This document shows positions 43,273 through 52,277 of a DNA stretch of 64,000 nucleotides, piece after piece. Origin of the DNA: Bacteroides sp. CAG:443. Lineage in GTDB: Bacteria; Bacteroidota; Bacteroidia; Bacteroidales; Bacteroidaceae. Positions within the stretch are counted from its first letter, which is position 1. Each line of letters starts with the position of its first letter. The notes under the pieces are model-generated. The model worked only from the letters and a program-made list of their open reading frames with translations. It was not told where the DNA came from and did no database searches. The translations under genes and the position numbers were made by a program. The stretch spans positions 26,287 through 90,286 of the forward strand of contig FR887816.1 in the NCBI GenBank assembly GCA_000432735.1, written 5' to 3'.

Positions 43273-43827
43273 TTAAACAATTCTTCTGTTTCTCGCAATA
43301 AACTGTTGCTTAACGCGCTTCAACTGATTAGCCACACTGGCATCCAGACGATAACCTTCCAGCTCAATGATATATCCTCCTATCAGGTCCGGATCGATAT
43401 GTGCTTCCATCTCGACTTTTCCCTGAGTACGGCTTCCTATCAAGTCCACCAAATGCTCTTCCAAGCGTTTGGAAGGGACAGCGGTAGTAAGTTTTCCAAC
43501 GAGGATATTTTTATCTTCACGATATAAATCAATATACGACCACAACATGAATTGCAAGAATTTTTCTCTTCTTTCATCGAGCACCAAAGCGAAGAAACGC
43601 ATCAACTCCTCACTGACGTCCTTTCCTCCCGATGCTTCACGTAACAATTCACATTTACGTTTAGCGTCAAGTACCGGATTTTCTATGGCCCGACGCAAAT
43701 CGGGAACATTTACATAATTGGCAGCAAGTGTCTTTACTTCTTCATACACCCGATCTTCTACCTTCTGCCCCTTGGCATACGCCAGCAAGGCTCTTGCGTA
43801 ACGCATAGAAACAACTCCTGTATTCAT
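43273..43827 (-). CDS. atpH: ATP synthase F1 delta subunit
   Basis: The delta subunit (OSCP) connects the top of F1 to the peripheral stalk. The 184-aa protein starts MNTGVVSMRYARALLAYAKG and ends with the conserved region DPDLIGGYIIELEGYRLDAS and VANQLKRVKQQ. It lies 6 bp after atpF and 51 bp before atpA. Confidence 0.95.
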   Translation of the reverse strand: MNTGVVSMRYARALLAYAKGQKVEDRVYEEVKTLAANYVNVPDLRRAIENPVLDAKRKCELLREASGGKDVSEELMRFFALVLDERREKFLQFMLWSYIDLYREDKNILVGKLTTAVPSKRLEEHLVDLIGSRTQGKVEMEAHIDPDLIGGYIIELEGYRLDASVANQLKRVKQQFIARNRRIV

Positions 43828-43833
43828 GGCACG

Positions 43834-44337
43834 TTATTTTTTAGTAGATTCAATCATTTCATCAAGCATGCGATCAATCAGTTCTTCCTGTTCCTTGGCA
43901 TCTGCAAGTTTGTTTCGCATAATCTTCTCGGCGATGCCAACAGAAAGTACTGCGACCTGACGGCGGATATCGCGAATCGCACTTTCTTTTTCCGTTTCAA
44001 TCTGTTTCTTGATTTCAGCCATCAAGCGATTGCCTTCGGTAATAGCACGGTTCTGCGCATCCTTTATAATACGGTCGCGTGTAGCAGCTGCTTCAGCAAG
44101 GATACGGGCCTGCTCTTCGTGTGCCTGAGCAAGTACCTTTTCACCCTCAGCTTTCACGTTTGCCAATTGTTCGTTGGCCTCACGTGCAGCTTTCAGCGAG
44201 TTATCAATATATGCTTTCCGGTCCTCCACCATCTTGATGATTACCGGGAAGCCGTACTTTGCCAAGACAAAGAATACGACTCCAAAGACGATAATCATCC
44301 AAAACAGTAGCCCCGGATCCGGAGTTAATAATCCCAT
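43834..44337 (-). CDS. atpF: ATP synthase F0 b subunit
   Basis: The b subunit forms the peripheral stalk. The 167-aa protein has a single N-terminal membrane helix (LLFWMIIVFGVVFFVLAKYG) followed by a long charged coiled coil with ARILAEAAATRDRIIKDAQ. It lies between atpE (14 bp upstream) and atpH (6 bp downstream). Confidence 0.96.
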   Translation of the reverse strand: MGLLTPDPGLLFWMIIVFGVVFFVLAKYGFPVIIKMVEDRKAYIDNSLKAAREANEQLANVKAEGEKVLAQAHEEQARILAEAAATRDRIIKDAQNRAITEGNRLMAEIKKQIETEKESAIRDIRRQVAVLSVGIAEKIMRNKLADAKEQEELIDRMLDEMIESTKK

Positions 44338-44351
44338 AAACTAATGTTTTA

Positions 44352-44606
44352 TTATAAGAATAATGTCAACAAACAAACAACGATGGCAATCAAGGCAACA
44401 CCTTCTACCAATGCAGCTGCAATAATCATGTTCATACGCAGATCACCAGAAGCTTCCGGCTGGCGAGCCATAGCTTCCATTGCCGATCCACCGATACGAC
44501 CGATACCAATACCTGCACCTAATACTGCGATACCTGCGCCAATAGCAGCACCTAACTTACTAATACCAACTCCTGCAGCAGCCTGCAATAAAACTGACAA
44601 TAACAT
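44352..44606 (-). CDS. atpE: ATP synthase F0 c subunit
   Basis: The c subunit forms the rotating ion-carrying ring. The 84-aa protein is a two-helix hairpin with the polar loop ARQPEA and the ion-binding Glu in the second helix (AAALVEGVALIAIVV). By my alignment to the sodium-type Ilyobacter c subunit, the Gln of helix 1 is replaced and the Ser/Thr after the key Glu is Gly. This suggests proton rather than sodium coupling. It is preceded by atpB with a 48-bp gap. Confidence 0.96.
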   Translation of the reverse strand: MLLSVLLQAAAGVGISKLGAAIGAGIAVLGAGIGIGRIGGSAMEAMARQPEASGDLRMNMIIAAALVEGVALIAIVVCLLTLFL

Positions 44607-44654
44607 AATCTTTTAAAATTTTAAATGGTTATACTTTTATTTCTTATTTTTTTG

Positions 44655-45746
44655 TTATGCTTCGTGACTCTTTACGCGCGACAATCCGATGAAGACAGCC
44701 GACAGCATTGTGAACACGTAAGCCTGGATGAATGCAACCAGAATTTCCAATGCATCCATAAATATACCGAATGCAACGGCAACAACCGTCATTGAGCCAT
44801 TAATAACAGGACCCGCTTTCACTGTAATGAAGATAATTGCAATCAAGCTCAATACAGCAGCATGTCCCGCCATGATATTGGCAAAAAGACGAATCATCAA
44901 AGCAAACGGCTTTGTAAAGATACCAAAGAATTCAATCAACGGCATCATAGGAACCGGAGCTTTCAACCAAGTTGGAACATCCGGCCAGAATATCTCCTTC
45001 CAATATTCCTTTGTACCATAAATATTGGTGAGCAAAAATGTTATAAGCGCCAGCACCATTGTAATGGCAATGTTACCTGTCACATTCGCTCCTCCCGGAA
45101 ATATAGGAATCAATCCCATCAAGTTATTTACCAGCACAAAGAAAAAAGCTGTCAGCAAATAAGGAGCATACCGTTTATAGTCCTTACCGATACAGCCTTT
45201 AATCACATCATCGTATATCATCAGAATCAGTGCTTCCATCATACCGACACCACCACGCGGAGCTCCTTGCTCAACCGGATGTTTCTTGTACCAACGTACG
45301 CAACTCATCATGATGATAAGCAGTACTGCACTGTTGATAAACAATCCCATTACATTCTTTGTAATAGAAATATCCAACGGACGGACTTCTTCACCAGCAG
45401 CATTGCGTTCTACGATTTTACCGTCGTACGCTCCGCCACGTGCAATGTACAGTCCTTCATATTCCCCTTCTTCCAGACGAGAAGAACAAAAGATATGCCA
45501 GCCTGTACTACTATGCACAATTACTGGCAAAGGAATACTTACAACAGTATTGCCCAATGTAGCTATATGCCATTCATAAGCATCGCCAATATGACCGAAT
45601 ACCAATTCGTTCACATTTACATCTCCTTCCTTATTTTCTACGGAAGAAGTAGCGACTGCCGTTGAGTCAGCATTTTGCGCCATCAGCATTCCCGTCGTCC
45701 CCATCAACAGAAGCAGAAACAGTGCTATGTACCGTAATTTTTTCAT
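44655..45746 (-). CDS. atpB: ATP synthase F0 a subunit
   Basis: This membrane subunit provides the ion half-channels. The 363-aa protein is longer than the usual ~250-270 aa. It starts with a cleavable-looking signal (KKLRYIALFLLLLMGTTGM..AQ), then a periplasmic N-terminal region of about 110 residues, then five or six membrane helices. The essential Arg lies in ALMIRLFANIMAGH. The N-terminal extension is typical of Bacteroidota a subunits. The gene start overlaps the upstream membrane gene by 80 nt. Confidence 0.95.
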   Translation of the reverse strand: MKKLRYIALFLLLLMGTTGMLMAQNADSTAVATSSVENKEGDVNVNELVFGHIGDAYEWHIATLGNTVVSIPLPVIVHSSTGWHIFCSSRLEEGEYEGLYIARGGAYDGKIVERNAAGEEVRPLDISITKNVMGLFINSAVLLIIMMSCVRWYKKHPVEQGAPRGGVGMMEALILMIYDDVIKGCIGKDYKRYAPYLLTAFFFVLVNNLMGLIPIFPGGANVTGNIAITMVLALITFLLTNIYGTKEYWKEIFWPDVPTWLKAPVPMMPLIEFFGIFTKPFALMIRLFANIMAGHAAVLSLIAIIFITVKAGPVINGSMTVVAVAFGIFMDALEILVAFIQAYVFTMLSAVFIGLSRVKSHEA

Positions 45747-46155
45747 TGTTTACTTTTTTACTATTTTTCAGTTTCGTTTCAAACCAGAGGAAAAAGCGAG
45801 TTTCAAATATCAGAAATGCAAAGAAGAAAAACACATAAGTCAGCATGAAAGCCACGACCTCGTGCCCGATAAGGAATGCGTAGGCAACCAATATCAACGC
45901 ACTTAAAATGAATTTCAACACTTTACACGACAAGTAACACATCACCAGTTTTTCCAGTCCCATACGATAGTAGAACGAAAACATTTCTATGTAAAACAAA
46001 CCAAACAGATAAAAGAATATCGGAATCGCGGGGAACCATAAAAAATACCGTTCAGGTATAAAGATATGATACACTACAGCCACTAAAGCCGTCAACACGA
46101 CTCCAATCAGAGTCAACTCTCTAATAAACTTTTTTCTGATGGTTAACAAAAACAT
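45667..46155 (-). CDS. Four-helix membrane protein of the atp operon (AtpI-like position)
   Basis: The 162-aa protein has hydrophobic helices at about residues 13-32, 38-56, 72-92 and 97-117, then a charged tail ending SVDGDDGNADGAKC. It lies between atpC and atpB on the operon strand, where other bacteria carry atpI, an assembly or ion-import helper for the c ring. Sequence similarity to AtpI is not obvious to me, so the role is inferred from position and topology. Its last 80 nt overlap the atpB signal-peptide region in another frame. Confidence 0.75.
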   Translation of the reverse strand: MFLLTIRKKFIRELTLIGVVLTALVAVVYHIFIPERYFLWFPAIPIFFYLFGLFYIEMFSFYYRMGLEKLVMCYLSCKVLKFILSALILVAYAFLIGHEVVAFMLTYVFFFFAFLIFETRFFLWFETKLKNSKKVNNEKITVHSTVSASVDGDDGNADGAKC

Positions 46156-46224
46156 AGTATTGTGCAGTTTTTCTTATCGGAAAGCTGCCAAAAACATTTA
46201 GGTCCTACGCCCGTCTTACTTTTC

Positions 46225-46470
46225 TCAAAGTTCGACACAGACTGATATCTGGTTATTGTTTATGTCGGCAAAACCTCCTGCGACTTCTAAAGTCTGAGTT
46301 TCTGTTCCCGACGTATAACTCAATTTTCCCGCCACGAGTGACGAAATAATAGGTGCGTGATTCACCAGTACCTGAAACTCTCCCAGTTCTCCCGGAAGAG
46401 TTACCTGAGATACTTTCCCGTCGAACAACATACGTTCGGGTGAAACGATAACTAAATGCATTTCTTTCAT
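46225..46470 (-). CDS. atpC: ATP synthase F1 epsilon subunit, short form
   Basis: The epsilon subunit sits at the base of the central shaft. The 81-aa protein covers only the N-terminal beta-sandwich (LVIVSPERMLFDGKVSQVTL, PGELGEFQVLVNHAPIIS, EVAGGFADINNNQISV). The C-terminal helical hairpin (about 50 residues) that inhibits ATP hydrolysis in other bacteria is absent. It lies 17 bp after atpD. Confidence 0.95.
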   Translation of the reverse strand: MKEMHLVIVSPERMLFDGKVSQVTLPGELGEFQVLVNHAPIISSLVAGKLSYTSGTETQTLEVAGGFADINNNQISVCVEL

Positions 46471-46487
46471 AATTCGTTGAGTTTTCT

Positions 46488-48014
46488 TTACCCTTTGGCA
46501 GCTTCAAGCAATTTCTTTCCTTTTTCGATTGCGTCTTCTATCGTACCTACATTCAGGAAGGCCTGTTCAGGCAGATAGTCGACTTCACCGTCCAGAATCA
46601 TCTTGAATCCCTTAATGGTATCTTCTATCGAAACCATTACACCCGGAACTCCCGTAAACTGTTCGGCTACGGCAAACGGCTGAGAAAGGAATCGCTGAAC
46701 TCGACGAGCACGGTTTACTGTCAGACGGTCTTCGTCCGAAAGTTCATCCATACCCAAAATAGAAATAATATCCTGCAATTCCTTATTACGTTGAAGAATC
46801 TGCTTTACTCGCTGAGCAGTTTCGTAATGTTCCTTACCCACAATCAGCGGATCAAGAATACGAGAAGTAGACTCCAGCGGATCCACAGCCGGATAGATAC
46901 CCAATTCCGTAATCTTACGGCTCAACACGGTGGTAGCATCCAAGTGTGTAAAGGTAGTAGCCGGAGCCGGGTCGGTCAAGTCATCGGCCGGAACGTATAC
47001 TGCCTGTACAGAAGTGATAGAACCATTCTTGGTAGAAGTAATTCGTTCCTGCATCTGTCCCATTTCGGTAGCCAGTGTAGGCTGATAACCTACGGCCGAA
47101 GGCATACGTCCCAACAAAGCTGATACCTCGGAACCTGCCTGAGTAAAACGGAATATATTATCAATAAAGAAAAGAATATCACGAGGGCCGTTCTCACCGG
47201 TCTGACGATCACGGAACGATTCAGCAAGAGTCAGACCAGACAATGCTACAGACTGACGTGCGCCAGGAGGCTCATTCATCTGTCCGAACACCATAGCAAC
47301 CTGCGATTTCTCCACTTCCGAATAATCCACCTTCGACAAGTCCCAGTTTCCTTCTTCCATACTCTTCAGGAACTCATCGCCGTAGCGAATAACTCCAGAC
47401 TCAATCATTTCACGCAGCAAGTCGTTACCCTCACGAGTACGTTCTCCTACACCGGCAAAAACAGAGAAACCGTTGTGCTTTTTAGCGATATTATTAATCA
47501 ACTCCTTGATAAGTACGGTTTTTCCAACACCCGCACCACCAAACAATCCAATTTTACCACCTTTCAGATAAGGCTCCAAAAGGTCAATAACCTTAATACC
47601 CGTGAAAAGGACTTCCTGTGTCGTAGCCAGGTCTTCAAATTTAGGCGGTTCACGATGGATAGGGAAACCTCCCGTCTTATCCAGTTCCTTCATACCGTCT
47701 ATCGTTTCACCGACAACGTTCATTACTCGTCCCTTAATTTGAGGACCAACAGGCATGGTAATAGCCTGTCCGGTAAGCATGACTTCCATTCCACGCTGCA
47801 ATCCGTCTGTACTGTCCATTGCTACGGTACGCACAGTATCTTCACCGATGTGCTGCTGCACTTCCACAACCAATGTACGACCATCATTTCTTTTGATCGT
47901 CATCGCATCGTGAATCTTCGGCAAAGCATGCTCTGCGTCCACGCCGTCGAGTTTGAATCGAACGTCGACAACCGGACCGATTACCTGCGAAATGTGTCCA
48001 ACGATTTTTGACAT
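46488..48014 (-). CDS. atpD: ATP synthase F1 beta subunit
   Basis: This is the catalytic subunit of F1. The 508-aa protein has Walker A GGAGVGKTV, the catalytic Glu in GVGERTREGNDL, ILFFIDNIFRFTQAGSEVSA and the DELSDED segment of the C-terminal domain. It is the first gene of the minus-strand operon atpD-atpC-membrane protein-atpB-E-F-H-A-G. A TAAATTTG box at 48117-48110 is its likely promoter. Confidence 0.98.
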   Translation of the reverse strand: MSKIVGHISQVIGPVVDVRFKLDGVDAEHALPKIHDAMTIKRNDGRTLVVEVQQHIGEDTVRTVAMDSTDGLQRGMEVMLTGQAITMPVGPQIKGRVMNVVGETIDGMKELDKTGGFPIHREPPKFEDLATTQEVLFTGIKVIDLLEPYLKGGKIGLFGGAGVGKTVLIKELINNIAKKHNGFSVFAGVGERTREGNDLLREMIESGVIRYGDEFLKSMEEGNWDLSKVDYSEVEKSQVAMVFGQMNEPPGARQSVALSGLTLAESFRDRQTGENGPRDILFFIDNIFRFTQAGSEVSALLGRMPSAVGYQPTLATEMGQMQERITSTKNGSITSVQAVYVPADDLTDPAPATTFTHLDATTVLSRKITELGIYPAVDPLESTSRILDPLIVGKEHYETAQRVKQILQRNKELQDIISILGMDELSDEDRLTVNRARRVQRFLSQPFAVAEQFTGVPGVMVSIEDTIKGFKMILDGEVDYLPEQAFLNVGTIEDAIEKGKKLLEAAKG

Positions 48015-48109
48015 AAGCTTAATCTTTTATTTTATAATTAAAAGTTCTCTTTGTAGTCCTGAAAAAAACTCTTTTCCGTAATAGTTTAATGTTTAACTAT
48101 TCCGTATGG

Positions 48110-48117
48110 CAAATTTA
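48110..48117 (-). promoter_or_regulatory. Promoter -7 box of the atp operon
   Basis: The minus-strand reading is TAAATTTG, a match to TAnnTTTG, about 96 bp upstream of the atpD ATG. The -33 element is imperfect. Confidence 0.5.
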
Positions 48118-48311
48118 TACAATAATCTGCCAACAATGTACTCTCAAGTAACATTTTTTAGCCGTAAAACCATGTTTTCTGACACAAATCAAGCGATTTT
48201 GAACATACTTTTTTACAGTATAAGACATCTATAAACATTTGTTCACATATCGTATTCCCATTTAATTTTTCTTTTTCTCCCAAACATTAGTAAACGAACG
48301 AACTATGTAAC

Positions 48312-48348
48312 AAAAAAAACATCCCGACAAGTCATAGACCCGTCGGGA
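48312..48348 (-). terminator. Terminator of the MFS-to-yjbQ operon
   Basis: On the minus strand TCCCGAC and GTCGGGA pair (48322-48348) and are followed by a run of T (A-run 48312-48319 on the plus strand). It lies about 100 bp after the yjbQ stop. Confidence 0.85.
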
Positions 48349-48448
48349 CATTCCGTAAAAACTTCATTACAATGAGGGAACATGATTCCCATCCAAAGCA
48401 CATACATGCAGCCGATATACCCCGTACATACAGCTGCTACGGCATAAT

Positions 48449-48859
48449 TTACCCCATCAGTGTTGCAACAACCTTGCGGGGACCTCCATAATCGCGGAAC
48501 TCGCAGAGATAGATTCCCTGCCACGTTCCCAGATTCAGCCTCCCGCCTGTGACAGGAATCGTAAGCGAGACACCCGTCAGACTACTTTTGGCATGACTGG
48601 GCATATCGTCACTTCCTTCATCTGTATGCTGATAATAACTTTCATTTTCAGGAACCAGCCGATTGTATATTCGTTCCATATCACCCCGCACCGAAGGATC
48701 ATAATTTTCATTGATACTGAGTGCACAACTGGTATGCTTCACAAAGAGATTCAGCAGACCTGTTTCCGGCAAAGCAGGCAGATGCTTCAGCACTTCTTCT
48801 GTAACCAGATGAAATCCTCTGGAGCGAGCCTTTAACGTAAATTCTACTTGTTGTACCAT
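48449..48859 (-). CDS. YjbQ family protein (UPF0047, secondary thiamine-phosphate synthase-like)
   Basis: The ATG at 48859 is preceded by GGAGG on the minus strand, an unusually clear ribosome binding site for this group, and lies just after the upstream stop codon. It gives 136 aa, the normal family length. Motifs are FVKHTSCALSINENYDPSV, YQHTDEGSDDMPSHAKSSL, and GRLNLGTWQGIYLCEFRDYG with conserved His and Glu residues. YjbQ proteins show weak thiamine-phosphate synthase activity, but the physiological role is unclear. It is the last gene of the operon. Confidence 0.9.
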   Translation of the reverse strand: MVQQVEFTLKARSRGFHLVTEEVLKHLPALPETGLLNLFVKHTSCALSINENYDPSVRGDMERIYNRLVPENESYYQHTDEGSDDMPSHAKSSLTGVSLTIPVTGGRLNLGTWQGIYLCEFRDYGGPRKVVATLMG

Positions 48860-48875
48860 CTGTATTCCTCCATTA

Positions 48876-50063
48876 TTATTTCCGCAGCCAGATAGCATTT
48901 ATCTTACGGCGTATGATGACAATATTCAGAGCCGATACGCCTATAAAGATAATGATGCCTGTTACAACCGAAGGAAGCACACTGCCACTTCCGGCATCAG
49001 GATATAAATTCATAACCGTATCCAGATAAAGCGAGCGGACAGCTATTACTGCTACAACTCCCAAGGCCAGTACTACCAGATTCAATATAATAGTGAGCAA
49101 CTGATACGGACGTGCCACACGTGTAGGACTGTAGCCTATCAACAGCAGGTTCTCCAGTTTGGTAGAATTCTTCTGCAACAGCAGATAGATACTCAATATT
49201 AATATATAAAACGAAAGCACGCTGATAAGCAAGCCTACCGACAATACGATACCGATTACCACCTTCAGAAACCAGCTTGCCTTACCGGCATCCAGGCTGT
49301 TGCCTTCTGTTTCATATCCTTTTTGCTGGAAGAACTTGGCAATTCGTTCGTCTGTCGGATTGTTCACCTCTACAATCAACCGTGAAGGTTCAGCCTTCTG
49401 CCCTGTTCCATAAGTCGCATTTGCCCAGTTCATAAAAGTTTCCGGCACCAGAATTGTATTCAATCGATTGGAAAAGCCCACGATATTTCCCTTCAACTGC
49501 TTTACCTGGCCGTTACCCATAATCCGGATATCCAGGTTCACCATCCCCATGACTCCCTCCGAAAGTTGCGGAAGATTCCGGCTCTGCGCAAAGCCAAAGT
49601 TATACAGATTCAGGTAATTGCGCGGGATAATGATAGGTACCACATCCGATGAAGGGTCAAACGTCCACTTATCCAACTTCACATCAACAAACTCGTCGGG
49701 TACAGACTCGAAAAACATATCGGTAGACATGCGTATCCCTTGCATGCCCATACCCGCGGATACCTTGAATTGTGACGGAAGAAAACGACCTACACTCTTA
49801 GTAAATGGCTGTTCTTCTATTTCCGCAACATCACCCGTCGAAAACGTACTGCTCTTTCCTACCAGAGTTCCCAGCGTACTGACCTTCTTACTGACTATTA
49901 CAAAATCTTTTTTTATAAAGCTGTCGCCCTGAGTAAACACGGGCAATACATCCCGATAAAACTGAATTCCCAGCAAAACGATAATCATGCCACACAAGTT
50001 GGCGAGAAAAAATCCAGCCAGTTGCGACACACTGATATGTTGTCTTAACAATTTCCAAACCAT
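48876..50063 (-). CDS. ABC transporter permease (FtsX-like fold)
   Basis: The 395-aa protein has an N-terminal helix (LAGFFLANLCGMIIVLLGIQ), a periplasmic domain (residues ~45-270), and three C-terminal helices (VVIGIVLSVGLLISVLSFYI, LTIILNLVVLALGVVAVIAV, VLPSVVTGIIIFIGVSALNI). This is the MacB/FtsX topology. It is encoded 12 bp after its ATPase and probably forms a complex with it. Such pairs export lipoproteins or handle envelope stress, but the substrate is unknown. Confidence 0.85.
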   Translation of the reverse strand: MVWKLLRQHISVSQLAGFFLANLCGMIIVLLGIQFYRDVLPVFTQGDSFIKKDFVIVSKKVSTLGTLVGKSSTFSTGDVAEIEEQPFTKSVGRFLPSQFKVSAGMGMQGIRMSTDMFFESVPDEFVDVKLDKWTFDPSSDVVPIIIPRNYLNLYNFGFAQSRNLPQLSEGVMGMVNLDIRIMGNGQVKQLKGNIVGFSNRLNTILVPETFMNWANATYGTGQKAEPSRLIVEVNNPTDERIAKFFQQKGYETEGNSLDAGKASWFLKVVIGIVLSVGLLISVLSFYILILSIYLLLQKNSTKLENLLLIGYSPTRVARPYQLLTIILNLVVLALGVVAVIAVRSLYLDTVMNLYPDAGSGSVLPSVVTGIIIFIGVSALNIVIIRRKINAIWLRK

Positions 50064-50075
50064 AATTCCCGTATT

Positions 50076-50720
50076 TTATAAAGAAAGCACCCTGTCATAA
50101 TTCAGCGGGAGATGCTTTCCGATAGATGTAACGATGATACCTGCTCCCTGCTTGCCAGCCTCTTCCTGCAAAATCTCAGCCATCACCTTTCCGTTACCGT
50201 CATCCAGATGGCTGACTGGTTCGTCGAGGAAGATAAAGTCGAAGGGCTGACACAAGGCACGGACAAACGCAACTCTTTGCTGCTGTCCGAACGACATTTT
50301 TCCGATCTGCTGATCCCATTTGTCGGCTATACCCAGACGAGAGAACCATTCCTCCACCTGACTACGCTTACAATACCCGGTCAGCGAATTCTTCAATTGC
50401 ACATTTTCCCAAGCAGTGAGTTCCGGGAAAAGCCGCAGCTCCTGAAACAACATACTCAGCGAGCGCTTTCTGATATCCACCCAACGACGGACCGGAAAGT
50501 TCTTCACATTCTCCCCATCAAAACAAATGATGCCTTGATAGTCTTTCCGGTAGCCGTAGATAAAACTACAAAGGGAAGACTTACCTGTACCCGAAACAGC
50601 TTCTATCAGATAAGTCTTCCCCCGCTGAAATGCGACCTGACGGTGCCACACATCAGAAGTAATACTATCCCTGCCGGAAAATACTTCCGGCAGAGTTTGT
50701 TGTAATTCAATTGTTTCCAT
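50076..50720 (-). CDS. ABC transporter ATP-binding protein
   Basis: The 214-aa ATPase has a Walker A motif SGTGKSSL, the signature MSFGQQQRVAFVRAL, Walker B FIFLDEPVSHLD and a switch His region. The A-loop region is unusual (FQRGKTYLIEAVSGTG). It is the partner of the FtsX-like permease 12 bp downstream. It lies 6 bp after the DUF4836 lipoprotein. Confidence 0.93.
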   Translation of the reverse strand: METIELQQTLPEVFSGRDSITSDVWHRQVAFQRGKTYLIEAVSGTGKSSLCSFIYGYRKDYQGIICFDGENVKNFPVRRWVDIRKRSLSMLFQELRLFPELTAWENVQLKNSLTGYCKRSQVEEWFSRLGIADKWDQQIGKMSFGQQQRVAFVRALCQPFDFIFLDEPVSHLDDGNGKVMAEILQEEAGKQGAGIIVTSIGKHLPLNYDRVLSL

Positions 50721-50726
50721 TCTTTC

Positions 50727-52265
50727 TTATTTAAACGCCTCCAGTATGGTCTGAAGAATATTTTTATCCTTATTGGTCGTGACAAGTTCCAGATGTGCCG
50801 ACTTATAATCGGTAGACTCTATCGTCATATAATCCAGACAGCCCAGTGCAGCGGCAGCCGAAGCATACTGCTTGTTGGCACCAAGCACTTGTTTTGCCAT
50901 ATCTGCCACCGAAGCAAAGTTCATCCCGATATAGCATCTTTTACCGGCGACATTCTTACCCCACGCACAATCACGCAGTGAAAGTCCTGACACCCGAGCA
51001 TCTATCATATTCGCATCATTGGTAAAATACAAGCGGTTGTTTCTCACACCGAACCAGAAACTTACGACACCTGCACGCATACTCATCATCCGGCCGTCCT
51101 GCATGCGGAACTCATAGTCATTTGCACCACGGTTAAACAGCTGCATCTGTCCGTTTGTCATAGCCAAAAGCGGCTTCAAGTCTTCGAATGTCTGCAAGAA
51201 CTGACTGTTCGTTACATCCGCATAGGCAATGAATCCGTTCTGCAAAGGATTTGTCAGGGCAATAGCCATGTCTCCTTTAATGGAACTAAAAATAGCCTTG
51301 AAATCAATCGGCATGATGGAGCTTTCGAACTGCTGGCGGATCGTAGCATTCTCACACAACAAATCGTATACTTTTCCACCGTCCATGTTTCCCGTCATCC
51401 AGAAGAATGTATTGGCGGGGAAAGCATCCAGATATGTACCTTTCACCGGATTAGTAGCCTGCAACTGTTTTTCCGTCATCGCATTGACCAGCTTGTCCGT
51501 CGTCATATCCGTTACGTCCATCACGACCTTTCCCTTTTCAAAATTCACTGCCGAAAGATATTTTACATTCTTCAGATTCAAGCTAGCTGAAGTTCCCATG
51601 GTAAGAGGAGCCACATACTCGCTTGGAATCCAGTCGAGTGACGACAACAGCACAATATCCCCCTTCGTTTCCTTCATACGCTGAAAGTCGGGAGTAGCCG
51701 CAAAACCATCTTTCTCCGTCTGGCGAAGCAACATGGAAGCAGCATGCAGCATATCTTTCGCCTGTCCGCCCTTCAGATCAAGCATAGCCAGAAAAGCATT
51801 ATCTGTATATGTAACCAGCACGTTACCCATCGCCGTCCACATACAACCGTCGGCTTCCTTAGGCATGTCGCATACCTGCTGGTCGTGCAAAGCCTTCAGC
51901 AAGTCTTCCAGTTTTCCGTCGTCCGACACACGCATGACCAATCCTGTAGACACGCCACCCGATCCGACAAAATAATATACCTTCTCCCTCAGATCGAGTC
52001 CACTTTCCGAAGGATCCTTCGTCACCTTATCGATAAGTTCGCCGGCTCCTTCCGCCCCACTCTTCAGGGCATTACTTAACCGTGCTACCACCGGAGCTCC
52101 TTCATCGCCGCTCAATCCGCTCTTATCAGCCATCGAAACCAGGTCGACTGACATCACTACAGCCGCATCCTTCGGGAGAACCTTTTCATAATCATTCTTT
52201 TTGCTGCACGATGCCAGCAGCATGACTGTTACCAGCAGGCAGCTCACTAATACGTTCCGATTCAT
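50727..52265 (-). CDS. DUF4836 family lipoprotein
   Basis: The 512-aa protein has the leader MNRNVLVSCLLVTVMLLASC with a lipobox. The mature part starts SKKNDYEKVLPKDAAVVMSV, typical of DUF4836 proteins of Bacteroidales. These are large beta-rich lipoproteins of unknown role. It lies between rsmE (12 bp) and the ABC ATPase (6 bp) in the operon, so it may act with the FtsX-like transporter. Confidence 0.88.
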   Translation of the reverse strand: MNRNVLVSCLLVTVMLLASCSKKNDYEKVLPKDAAVVMSVDLVSMADKSGLSGDEGAPVVARLSNALKSGAEGAGELIDKVTKDPSESGLDLREKVYYFVGSGGVSTGLVMRVSDDGKLEDLLKALHDQQVCDMPKEADGCMWTAMGNVLVTYTDNAFLAMLDLKGGQAKDMLHAASMLLRQTEKDGFAATPDFQRMKETKGDIVLLSSLDWIPSEYVAPLTMGTSASLNLKNVKYLSAVNFEKGKVVMDVTDMTTDKLVNAMTEKQLQATNPVKGTYLDAFPANTFFWMTGNMDGGKVYDLLCENATIRQQFESSIMPIDFKAIFSSIKGDMAIALTNPLQNGFIAYADVTNSQFLQTFEDLKPLLAMTNGQMQLFNRGANDYEFRMQDGRMMSMRAGVVSFWFGVRNNRLYFTNDANMIDARVSGLSLRDCAWGKNVAGKRCYIGMNFASVADMAKQVLGANKQYASAAAALGCLDYMTIESTDYKSAHLELVTTNKDKNILQTILEAFK

Positions 52266-52277
52266 AATCTTCGTATG

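Larger units (their letters stand above)
48015..48448. other. Intergenic region upstream of atpD
   Basis: This 434-bp gap holds a probable atpD promoter and the terminator of the yjbQ operon. I found no ORF that stands out; a 73-codon minus-strand frame overlaps yjbQ in another phase and looks like chance. Confidence 0.5.

Noticed and set aside
44862..45665. A 267-codon plus-strand open frame opposite atpB
   Set aside because: It overlaps atpB on the other strand, with no start signal or domain.
48303..48524. A 73-codon minus-strand ORF after yjbQ
   Set aside because: It overlaps yjbQ in another phase and runs into the terminator hairpin; no start signal was found.
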